Below, piece after piece: positions 35,101-41,928 of a stretch of DNA of 47,960 nucleotides (positions are counted from its first letter, which is position 1; each line of letters opens with the position of its first letter). The DNA is taken from positions 7,400 to 55,359 of the forward strand of contig DYPD01000010.1 of NCBI GenBank assembly GCA_020720115.1, read 5' to 3'. The stretch is from Thiomargarita sp. GTDB lineage: Bacteria; Pseudomonadota; Gammaproteobacteria; Beggiatoales; Beggiatoaceae. Under the pieces are notes generated by a model. That model did not search any database, had not been told where the DNA came from, and saw only the letters and a list, made by a program, of their open reading frames with translations. The translations under genes were made by a program, and so were the position numbers.

Positions 35101-36097
35101 TGACAGTTCTATTACCCGTCGCTATGGTGGGACGGGATTAGGGCTGGCGATTTCTAAACGCTTAATTGAATTCATGCACGGAAAAATTTGGGTGGAAAGC
35201 CTAGAACAACAGGGAACAACTTTTAGTTTTTCTGTGTGCCAGCCAGGTATTCTGCACACAGAACCCTTACCCGTATGGCAGCTACAACAACAGCCCTTTG
35301 TTGGTAAACAGATTTTATTGGTGGGAGAAAATACAAACAACCGAGAAGTTCTGCAACACTTTTTAAGCTATTGGGGCGCCACTTTAACCTGCATTGACAA
35401 ACAAAATTTTGTCGCAGACAAGCTCCAGAATTTGCCTATTGATTGCGTGTTCATTGAATTGCCACCCGTAGAACAAAAAACCACCAGTTTGCTAGAGCAT
35501 GTTCAAGCATTGCAACAACAATTGCGCTTTTCTCTCGTCTTGATTGCCCCTATTTGTCGCTCGTCTTTAGTCAGCGAACTCTTTGATCATTGCTTGGCAA
35601 AACCGATACGTCCACAACCCCTCTATGAACTCTTAGCAAAAGAATTTAGCAAACACAAAACTGCTGAGGTAAAGCCTATTGCAACGCCTAAACTGCCAGA
35701 ACACATACTGCCTAATGCAGACATGCGTATTTTGTTGACCGAAGATAATAGGGTTAATCAAAAAGTGGCAACACTTTTATTAAAACAACTGGGCTTTCAA
35801 GCCGATATTGCCAACAATGGCGTAGAAGCTCTGGAGGCTTTACAAGTCAAAGACTATGATTTGATCTTCATGGATATGCAAATGCCAGAAATGGATGGTT
35901 TAACCGCTACCAGAGAAATTCATAAGCAGTTTCCATCAGAGCGCATTCCTTGGATTGTGGCTATGACGGCTAATGCGATGAAAGAAGATCAACGGGCTTG
36001 CTTTGATGCTGGCATGAATGATTATGTGAGTAAACCGATTCGCCAACAGAAACTCAGTGCAGCGTTAGCGCGTTTTAATGAACAGCGAGTGATTTAA
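32150..36097 (+). CDS. Double hybrid sensor histidine kinase with three receiver-like domains
   Basis: The 1315-residue protein has, in order: a membrane helix (8-25), a periplasmic dCache-like sensor (about 30-285), a second helix (290-312), HAMP and a coiled coil (315-395), HisKA with phospho-His near 401 (ANTSHELRTPLNG), HATPase (to 630), receiver 1 (RVLIVDDEPVN; phospho-Asp in ILDVMMPRMTG), a second HisKA with His near 810 (ANMSHEIRTPMNA), a second HATPase (DTGIGISKEQ, GGTGLGLAI), a degenerate receiver (about 1050-1165) and receiver 3 (ILLTEDNRVNQ; FMDMQMPEMDG). There is no Hpt or output domain, so it must signal to separate proteins. It starts 3 nt after the binding-protein gene without a ribosome site, pointing to coupling. 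Confidence 0.92.
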   Translation: MKLQSKILLAVVPLIVIPLLTLGGIAYQRLQQTATDTLTDQMRSLLQQSTQQVQAFEQTVIANVHLFSASEMLHGYLLASEAERYDLLQLPLLKLFSSYQQAYPAYIEIRVILPDGYEETRFAIPDLPNLSDDEKETEYFKHWLTEPKETHLSYLRNPDTQDSILQVAQELKFSDPTAQERGNIDSVPLQGFLVISARLDYLAQLAKNNKVGKQGELLFADASGIILFHPQAAKVGQKLPAEVLNLMQNQQPAQFSVQGIQYQWQALNPNLWVFTLLSETELLAESRRLGFTVAAITLAAILITLLLLMMLLNKLLLKPIHELTTATLHLEHGHLEAQLIVRSHDEMGILAQRFNKMAQHLKTAQQQKDQAQAEALENKEKAIENLKQADRLKDEFLANTSHELRTPLNGIIGIGQSLLDGIGGTPNPLQAQNLRMIVQSGKRLATLVNDILDSLKMRTKELQLQCRPVDIYAMSSLALELSNALVLGKPVVLENAVARDLPPVYADENRLQQILLNLIGNAIKFTHVGQVSVSAFVNAQGLMEICIADTGIGIPANKLEVIFHAFEQADGSTAREYGGTGLGLSVTQQLVELHGGVVRVESQEGVGSRFYFTLPLSAQALPNSATTDLPTMTAEAVARAAEAEAESVAEYGILSCEAGADEGQCRVLIVDDEPVNLQVLVNYLSMHNYQLTLASSGPEALGLLESGYEPDIIILDVMMPRMTGFEVTHIIRNTWKLNELPILLLTAKNQAQDIVTGLEAGANDYLVKPIAREELLARIRTHLSIKRLKASREAALEMARLKSEFLANMSHEIRTPMNAIIGVSELLSGTQLTEEQMDYTNTIRTGSETLLALINDILDFSKIEAGKLELETQPFWVRACVEEALDLVRGSASKKGLNLVYWIDWSVPMQMIGDITRLRQTLVNLLSNAVKFTQEGEIMVKVIAQAQNLETTPAQYEFIFSVQDTGIGISKEQQQKLFQSFSQIDSSITRRYGGTGLGLAISKRLIEFMHGKIWVESLEQQGTTFSFSVCQPGILHTEPLPVWQLQQQPFVGKQILLVGENTNNREVLQHFLSYWGATLTCIDKQNFVADKLQNLPIDCVFIELPPVEQKTTSLLEHVQALQQQLRFSLVLIAPICRSSLVSELFDHCLAKPIRPQPLYELLAKEFSKHKTAEVKPIATPKLPEHILPNADMRILLTEDNRVNQKVATLLLKQLGFQADIANNGVEALEALQVKDYDLIFMDMQMPEMDGLTATREIHKQFPSERIPWIVAMTANAMKEDQRACFDAGMNDYVSKPIRQQKLSAALARFNEQRVI

Positions 36098-36103
36098 AAC
36101 GCG

Positions 36104-36141
36104 AAAAACCTGATAGCCGCACTGCTGGCTATCAGGTTTTT
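36104..36141 (+). terminator. Bidirectional terminator between the hybrid kinase and MerR-like genes
   Basis: AAAAACCTGATAGCC pairs with GGCTATCAGGTTTTT, a 15-bp stem around an 8-nt loop. It starts 6 nt after the kinase stop and lies 25 nt past the end of the convergent MerR-like gene, so it can serve both. Confidence 0.93.
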
Positions 36142-36165
36142 GTTTAAAAAATGGCGGCTATTTGT

Positions 36166-36528
36166 TTAAGCCTTTAAGAACATCAGCAACTCTTCTAGTT
36201 CTAAGCGCAATTCCTTGACTAAATCCAGTCCGTTGGTTTCTAACGTCTCTGGTATATCGCTGTCTTCGCTGAGTTGTTGCTTAGCGCCTCCAATAGTAAA
36301 GCCCTTTTCATACAGCAGGCTGCGTATTTGGCGAATGAGCAACACGTCATGGCGCTGGTAATAACGCCGATTGCCGCGCCGTTTGAGCGGTTTAAGCTGC
36401 GGAAATTCTTGTTCCCAATAGCGCAGCACATGGGGCTTAACTGCGCACAGTTCACTGACTTCTCCGATGGTAAAATAACGTTTGCTCGGAATAACCGGCA
36501 GTTCGTTATTGTTCGATAATTCCAGCAT
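36166..36528 (-). CDS. MerR-family transcriptional regulator downstream of ihfA
   Basis: The 120-residue protein has an N-terminal MerR helix-turn-helix with wing ([50 protein letters not shown]) and a C-terminal coiled-coil dimer helix ([20 protein letters not shown]). It lacks the metal-binding cysteines of metal sensors. It is the small regulator that often follows ihfA in gammaproteobacteria; its targets are unknown. Its start overlaps the end of ihfA by 23 nt. Confidence 0.92.
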   Translation of the reverse strand: MLELSNNNELPVIPSKRYFTIGEVSELCAVKPHVLRYWEQEFPQLKPLKRRGNRRYYQRHDVLLIRQIRSLLYEKGFTIGGAKQQLSEDSDIPETLETNGLDLVKELRLELEELLMFLKA

Positions 36529-36808
36529 AGGCTTCTACCCGCGCTCTGAGTTTTTGACCAGGGCGAAAAGTCACAACGCGCCGGGCGCAAATAGGAATTT
36601 CTTCCCCGGTTTTTGGATTGCGTCCGGGGCGTTGGTTTTTGCTGCGTAAGTCAAAATTCCCAAAACCGGAAAGTTTAACCTGTTCGCCTTCTTCTAAGGC
36701 TGAACGAATTTCTTCAAAAAACAGATCAACCACTTCTTTAGCTTCGCGTTTGTTTAAACCCAGTTCTTCAAACAAGCGTTCTGCCATAGCGGCTTTGGTT
36801 AATGCCAT
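36506..36808 (-). CDS. ihfA: Integration host factor subunit alpha
   Basis: IHF-alpha pairs with IHF-beta to bend DNA sharply at specific sites for transcription, replication and recombination. The 100-residue protein shows the HU/IHF fold: [20 protein letters not shown], then [17 protein letters not shown] and [20 protein letters not shown], with the intercalating Pro in RNPKTGE. ATG 36808 is chosen because GGAGGG lies upstream and the family starts here; the open frame extends to 36892 without support. It sits between pheT and the MerR-like gene. Confidence 0.97.
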   Translation of the reverse strand: MALTKAAMAERLFEELGLNKREAKEVVDLFFEEIRSALEEGEQVKLSGFGNFDLRSKNQRPGRNPKTGEEIPICARRVVTFRPGQKLRARVEAYAGIIEQ

Positions 36809-36959
36809 TTTACTGTTCCCTCCAGGATACATAGACGAATGATTAGAATGCGTCCGAAAATAAGGTAGAACCTTAGTACATCTTGTATGCAAAAAAGCAA
36901 CAAGCAGTTATATTTTTTAGTTTATGCCAACTTAAAGAAAGTAAGTCTTTGCTTTATCC

Positions 36960-39341
36960 TTAAGTTCTTAAAGCGGCATTAAAATGCTGTTCTAAAGCGG
37001 CTAATACACGATCAATGACAGGATCAATTTCAGATTCTGTTAGATTGCGCGAAGACGCTCGGAAGGTCAAGCCCAAAGCGAGACTTTTTTTCTCAGGATC
37101 AATGCCTTCGCCTTGATATATGTCAAACAACTGGAGGTTTGTCAAGAATTCCCCCGCATTTTTGCGAATCTGTTCTAAGAGTGCGCTGGTTTGCAATCTG
37201 CGCTCGACAACGATGGCGATGTCGCGGCGAATTGCTGGAAATTTCGATAGGCTTTGGAAGCTGGGCAGGGCTTGCGTATCCCAGACTTTGAAAGCGATTT
37301 CAAATAGATACAAAGCGCCGTTTACATCCAGGCGGCTTTCTAACGCGGGGTGCAGTTTGCCAAGCCAGCCGAGGGTTTCGCCTTCATGGGTAATTTTGGC
37401 GGTTTGCCCTGGGTGTAAGGCGAGGTGGGTGCCGCTGTCAAAACGCAGTGTGAGGGCGGAGTGTTTGAACAAGGCTTCTAAGTCGCCTTTTAGATCAAAA
37501 AAGTCTAGTGCCCGTTTGTCGCTGCCCCATTGTTCTGGCAGGGCGCGTCCGCAGGCAACGCCTGCCAGCATTTTTTCTTGCTGTAACGTGCCGTCGCTGG
37601 CGTACACAAAGCGCAAACCGGTTTCAAACAGGCGTATATCGGGTTGCTGGCGTTTTTGGTTGTGCAACACGGCTTGTACGAGACCTGACCATAGGCTGGT
37701 ACGCATTGCCGCCATATCGCTTGCCAGCGGATTGGCTAAGGTGATGCCGCTGAGATTCGGGCTGAGTTGCGCTTGCAGTTGCGGGTCAACGAAGCTGTAG
37801 GTGATGGCTTCTTGGTAGCCACGTTCAAGCAAGGCGGATTGTACCGTGCGCAAGCTGTCAGCGGGACGGCGTTGAATATCCAAAGCGGCACTGGCGGCTT
37901 GGCTGGGTAGGCGATTGTAGCCGTAGACTCGTGCAACTTCCTCAATTAAATCAGCTTCCAAGCTGAGGTCAAAACGAAAACTGGGGGGCACCACATGCCA
38001 TTCGCTGGGTGCGTTGGGCGGGGAAGTTTTTTCTATTTCCATGTCCAGACGGTGCAGGCATTCTTCTACTTCGGCATCAGGCAGGGCTTGTCCTAATAAG
38101 AGCGCCAAGCGTGTGGCACGCAAGCTAATGCTGTGACGCTCGGGTAACGCATTGGAAAAAGTGACTTCGGTCAGGGGACCGGCTTGACCGCCGACTATGC
38201 TTAACAAGAGTTCTGTAGCGCGATCAATGGCTTGTACCTGTAATGCGGGATCAACGCCGCGTTCAAAACGGTGCGAGGAGTCGGTGTGCAATCCGTAGCG
38301 GCGGGCGCATCCTGCCAGTAAGGTGGGGGTAAAAAAGGCGCTTTCTAAGAAAACAGCTTGAGTTGCGCTGTTCACAGAGGCGGCTTGTCCACCCATGATG
38401 CCGGCTAAGGCTTGTGCTTGTTGCTGATCGGCAATCACCAGGGTGTTTTCATCTAAGCTCAGTTGTTGCCCATCTAGCAGGGTTAAGGCTTCGCCAGCGC
38501 GGGCTTTGCGCACCTGAATCCCACCGGATAATTTCGCCAAATCAAAGGCGTGCATGGGTTGTCCAAGTTCTAACAATACATAATTGGTCACATCCACCAC
38601 AGGGCTTAAGCTACGCAAACCGCTGCGGCGCAAGCGTTCGCGCAGCCACAAGGGAGTTGGCAAGTGGTTGTTGATGCCACGCACCACACGTCCCACATAA
38701 TGCGGGCAGGCGGCGCTATCGGACACCGCAACAGGCAAACAGTCGCTGAGCGTGACGGGGATTTGGGCGGGCGCAGGTAACGTCAGCGGGCTACCCGTGA
38801 GCGCACGGACTTCGCGGGCGATGCCTAGCACACCTAAACAATCGCTGCGATTGGGGGTTAAATCCACTTCAATGCTGACATCATTGAGTTGCAAATAGTG
38901 GCGCAAATCTTCCCCAATAGGTGCGTCTGACGGTAGGCTGAATAAGCCTTCAGAGGTTTCTGCCAAGCCTAATTCGCTGGCAGAACAGAGCATTCCGCTG
39001 GATTCCACGCCGCGCAGCTTGGCTTTTTTAATCTGTACCTTGGGCAACTGTGCGCCTACCAACGCCACTGGCGCACGCATTCCAACGCACACATTGGCTG
39101 CACCGCAAACGATTTGCAGGATTTCGCCAGTGCCCACATTGACTTGGCAAACATTTAATTTGTCGGCATCTGGATGCGGTGTAATGGACACGACTTCGCC
39201 CACCACTACGCGCGAAAATTCAGCGGCAACCGCTGCAATGCTGTCCACTTCTAATCCCGCCATAGTGAGTTGCGCAGCCAAAGCCTCAGTGCTTAACGGC
39301 GGATTCACCCATTCACGCAACCAATGTTCGCTGAATTTCAT
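36960..39341 (-). CDS. pheT: Phenylalanyl-tRNA synthetase beta subunit
   Basis: PheT forms the alpha2-beta2 enzyme with PheS and charges tRNA-Phe, also editing mischarged Tyr. The 793-residue protein starts MKFSEHWLREWVNPPLSTEA and has an EMAP-like tRNA-binding domain (VVGEVVSITPHPDADKLNVC), the B3/4 editing region (LGQPMHAFDL), the B5 domain (SLEADLIEEVARVYGYNRLP) and a C-terminal FDX-ACB anticodon-binding domain (SKFPAIRRDIAIVVERRLQT). AAGGG lies upstream. Normally pheS is directly in front; here the 319 bases upstream hold no pheS. Confidence 0.97.
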   Translation of the reverse strand: MKFSEHWLREWVNPPLSTEALAAQLTMAGLEVDSIAAVAAEFSRVVVGEVVSITPHPDADKLNVCQVNVGTGEILQIVCGAANVCVGMRAPVALVGAQLPKVQIKKAKLRGVESSGMLCSASELGLAETSEGLFSLPSDAPIGEDLRHYLQLNDVSIEVDLTPNRSDCLGVLGIAREVRALTGSPLTLPAPAQIPVTLSDCLPVAVSDSAACPHYVGRVVRGINNHLPTPLWLRERLRRSGLRSLSPVVDVTNYVLLELGQPMHAFDLAKLSGGIQVRKARAGEALTLLDGQQLSLDENTLVIADQQQAQALAGIMGGQAASVNSATQAVFLESAFFTPTLLAGCARRYGLHTDSSHRFERGVDPALQVQAIDRATELLLSIVGGQAGPLTEVTFSNALPERHSISLRATRLALLLGQALPDAEVEECLHRLDMEIEKTSPPNAPSEWHVVPPSFRFDLSLEADLIEEVARVYGYNRLPSQAASAALDIQRRPADSLRTVQSALLERGYQEAITYSFVDPQLQAQLSPNLSGITLANPLASDMAAMRTSLWSGLVQAVLHNQKRQQPDIRLFETGLRFVYASDGTLQQEKMLAGVACGRALPEQWGSDKRALDFFDLKGDLEALFKHSALTLRFDSGTHLALHPGQTAKITHEGETLGWLGKLHPALESRLDVNGALYLFEIAFKVWDTQALPSFQSLSKFPAIRRDIAIVVERRLQTSALLEQIRKNAGEFLTNLQLFDIYQGEGIDPEKKSLALGLTFRASSRNLTESEIDPVIDRVLAALEQHFNAALRT

Positions 39342-39660
39342 GCTTATCCCTTGTCCTCAAACTTTCGTAAGAAATGCCGGTTTCTTCTGCCAGCGCCTTA
39401 ACACAGGGCGAAGCATCATGCTTACTTAAAAAGTGGCAAAACCATGCCCTAATTAATTGTCTTGAAAATACCAAGAGCGCGCAAACCGAAAAACGCGCCA
39501 TTTTAGCGAAAACTTGAGTTTTCAACAAGATAGGTAGGGATTCTAAATGTAGATTTCCGCACAAAAGTTCGCAGACTGTCTATATTTTTCAAAATATCAA
39601 CAGGTTGCAGGCATTTTATGGATAAGTTCACAAAACCCTGCGAGCAATTTATGCAGCAAA
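39342..39660. other. Non-coding region upstream of pheT in place of pheS
   Basis: On the minus strand a candidate promoter lies in this stretch. An 83-codon minus-strand frame (39313-39564) overlaps the pheT start and shows no family features, so I do not call it a gene. No Phe-rich leader peptide or T-box was recognised. Confidence 0.55.
39500..39528 (-). promoter_or_regulatory. Candidate pheT promoter with a palindrome in the spacer
   Basis: Read on the minus strand, TTGTTG (39528-39523) and TAAAAT (39505-39500) are spaced by 17 bp. The spacer region is largely the perfect inverted repeat GAAAACT-2 nt-AGTTTTC (39508-39523), placed where an operator would block polymerase. Confidence 0.45.
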
Positions 39661-40437
39661 TTACAGACGGCGGCGCAATTCTAAAAACATTTTTTCACTT
39701 TCTTGCACCAAACTACGGGTCGCTTCTAGCACTGTATCCAGGTACAAATCCGTTTGCCGGCCACTAGCACCTACGCGGGTAGATAGCCCTTCTTGGGTGG
39801 CGATACCATCTGCCGTGCCGTAGGGATAACCGTTACGCACATCCAACAACAGCGCCTTGGCATAGCCTTCCGCTTTGAGCGACTGACCGGGCGACAAATA
39901 CGCGCCTATGATGGTTAAATCCAGTAAAGACAAAAGGTTGGAGTTGCGTTCTGATTTGCCATACACCTCATACAACAAAACCGCGTCTAAATGTTGACGT
40001 GCGGCGGTGAGGCGGATTTTACGGATAATTTCCGTTAAACTGTGAGACTGGTGCTGTTGTGCGCTCGGTGAGGGCAAAAGCATTGCAGCAATTAGGCGGC
40101 TGACTGGCACAAATTCGCCAAAATCCGCGCCTAGCCGCTCAACGGCAGCAAACCAGAGATCGGCTTCGGCTTGCGACAAAGGCGCTAAATCGCCGGCTTC
40201 GATTTTTGCCAAACCAATGCGGGCAGGAAATCGCAGCAGTGGTTCAACGGCAGCGACTTGCGTGACTTCTTGATCAATGTTACGCAATTCGGGCGATTTA
40301 TTCATTTCCCCTTGTGTGGGATAACGAGATAAATACTCGCGCCCCGAAGTCGTTTGTACACTCTGCATACAAGCGGTCAAACTGAGGAATAGCCCAGCCA
40401 GGCTACAGACGAACAGCCAAGATTTTACGCGATTCAT
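39661..40437 (-). CDS. Conserved lipoprotein of unknown function
   Basis: The protein of about 258 residues has a lipoprotein signal ending LTAC (Cys23 from ATG 40437). The mature region contains TTSGREYLSRYP, FPARIGLAKIEAGDLAPLS, LDAVLLYEVYGKSERNSN and LDVRNGYPYGTADG. Similar unnamed lipoproteins exist in other proteobacteria (from memory); no catalytic motif is visible. AAGGAG precedes the start by about 10 nt. It is divergent from a membrane-protein gene whose start lies only 15 bp away. Confidence 0.82.
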   Translation of the reverse strand: MNRVKSWLFVCSLAGLFLSLTACMQSVQTTSGREYLSRYPTQGEMNKSPELRNIDQEVTQVAAVEPLLRFPARIGLAKIEAGDLAPLSQAEADLWFAAVERLGADFGEFVPVSRLIAAMLLPSPSAQQHQSHSLTEIIRKIRLTAARQHLDAVLLYEVYGKSERNSNLLSLLDLTIIGAYLSPGQSLKAEGYAKALLLDVRNGYPYGTADGIATQEGLSTRVGASGRQTDLYLDTVLEATRSLVQESEKMFLELRRRL

Positions 40438-40452
40438 AGGTTTTAACTCCTT

Positions 40453-41196
40453 ATGCAAAAAACACTCGATTTCTTAACACCCACACAAGCTTTAATCATT
40501 ACCAGTTTAATGGCAATAGGTTTATATCTGGATGCTTGCATTCCGGTTTGGGGACAAATAGGCGTTAGCTTGTTTTTTTGGGCGCTATTGTGGTTTCTTT
40601 ATCAGCGTGCGGCAACCATAGAACGCTTTATGTTAATGAGTTGTTTAGTATTAGCCACGCTAGGCGAAATATTTTGTTCCCTGGTTTGGGGATTGTACGA
40701 TTACCGCTTTTTTAATATTCCGCATTATGTTCCTCCTGGGCATGTTTTGCTATTTTTAGTTGGCAGCGTCCTGGCGCTAAAATTGCCTCATTGGATCAGC
40801 TACTTAGTGCCGTTGCTGGCGCTGCCTTACATGATTGCCGGAGTTTGGTTAGGATTTGACCAATTTGGGCTGGTCTTATTTCTAATGTTCACCGCCTGTT
40901 GGTTCAGCGGCATTGAACGGCGATTGTTCAGCACCATGTTTTTGCTCTCTCTGTGCCTAGAAATTTACGGCACTTGGTTAGGTAACTGGACCTGGCGACC
41001 CATAGTACCCTACTGGGATTTAAGCAATACCAACCCGCCGCTGGCATCTGGGGCTTTTTATTGCATACTGGATTTTCTCGTGCTCTTGCTGTTACGCACG
41101 CAAAACCGCATTCCGCACGCATTGGCAAAAAACACCCGCCACAGCGTTCATGCTTCTTCGCCCTCTTTGGTATTAGTGACGGACAGTTGCTCATAA
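40453..41196 (+). CDS. Polytopic membrane protein, unknown function
   Basis: The 247-residue protein has about seven or eight hydrophobic helices (LIITSLMAIGLYLDACIPV, VLLFLVGSVLALKL and LDFLVLLLLRT among them). Conserved-looking polar loops include IPHYVPPGHVLLF and GNWTWRPIVPYW. No enzyme motif is recognised. The start has no plus-strand ribosome site; ATG 40510 is an alternative but would remove part of the first helix. It is divergent from the lipoprotein gene with nearly touching start codons. Confidence 0.78.
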   Translation: MQKTLDFLTPTQALIITSLMAIGLYLDACIPVWGQIGVSLFFWALLWFLYQRAATIERFMLMSCLVLATLGEIFCSLVWGLYDYRFFNIPHYVPPGHVLLFLVGSVLALKLPHWISYLVPLLALPYMIAGVWLGFDQFGLVLFLMFTACWFSGIERRLFSTMFLLSLCLEIYGTWLGNWTWRPIVPYWDLSNTNPPLASGAFYCILDFLVLLLLRTQNRIPHALAKNTRHSVHASSPSLVLVTDSCS

Positions 41197-41282
41197 AAAA
41201 TCTGCTGCGTAGGTGCTTTTGTAAACTTTGAAACTTAACATAAACAGATGAACAGATACAGAATAAAAAGGGGAAACCTCTA

Positions 41283-41753
41283 ATGGACATTAAACCACTG
41301 GTTGAATGGAATGATAAACTCAGTGTTGGCATTGAAGAAATTGATGAACAACACAAGGTTTTAGTCAAATTAGTAAATGATCTATATGGCGCGATCATTA
41401 AAAAGACTGATGATGAAGTAGTTGATGATATTCTGGCGGAGTTGATTCAATACACCATAGTGCATTTTGCGGTTGAAGAAAGTCTAATGCGGATTTTCGA
41501 TTACCCACAATACGAAGAACATAAAAAACACCACCAGGTTTTGGCAAGCCAGGTGTTGGATATTCAGCGCAAAGTCAAAACACGCGAAGAAGTGGTTAGC
41601 ATGGATATATTGAACTTTCTACGCGGTTGGCTTACCAATCACATCATGATTGAAGACAAGCACTATACGCCATTTTTCTTAGATCGCGGACTCAAAGGTT
41701 CTTGGTCAAAACGCGGCTGGGTTGGTAAAGTTTGGGATTTTGTACATCGCTAA
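41283..41753 (+). CDS. Bacteriohemerythrin
   Basis: This oxygen-binding four-helix protein holds a non-heme di-iron site. In 156 residues all seven ligands are present: His24 (DEQHKVL), His61 and Glu65 (HFAVEE), His80 and His84 (HKKHH), His120 and Asp125 (HIMIED). It starts WNDKLSVGIEEIDEQH after a short lead, as in stand-alone bacteriohemerythrins that store or deliver oxygen or sense it for aerotaxis. A GGGGAAA site lies upstream. The C-terminal 25 residues (LDRGLKGSWSKRGWVGKVWD) extend beyond the core. Confidence 0.96.
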   Translation: MDIKPLVEWNDKLSVGIEEIDEQHKVLVKLVNDLYGAIIKKTDDEVVDDILAELIQYTIVHFAVEESLMRIFDYPQYEEHKKHHQVLASQVLDIQRKVKTREEVVSMDILNFLRGWLTNHIMIEDKHYTPFFLDRGLKGSWSKRGWVGKVWDFVHR

Positions 41754-41800
41754 ACGGCAAAACCAATACCTGAACCTGCATTAGTTCAAACTGTGCGAAA

Positions 41801-41818
41801 ATCGGCGCAAGCGCCGAT
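41801..41818 (+). other. Hairpin downstream of the hemerythrin gene
   Basis: ATCGGCG (41801-41807) and CGCCGAT (41812-41818) form a 7-bp GC-rich stem with a 4-nt loop. No T run follows, so it is at best a weak terminator. The 175-base gap also leads into the GTPase gene. Confidence 0.5.
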
Positions 41819-41928
41819 CTAGCGCGGTGCATGGATCAATAAAACGTCTATAAAATCCCCCTAAAAGAGTTTATGCTATCCCTCACATAATCCCGTCTCA
41901 CCCCAAAGGAAATGCTAGAGAGGCCACT

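Noticed and set aside
39313-39564. A minus-strand 83-codon frame upstream of and overlapping pheT
   Set aside because: It has no recognisable domain and no ribosome site, and it overlaps both the pheT start and the likely promoter.
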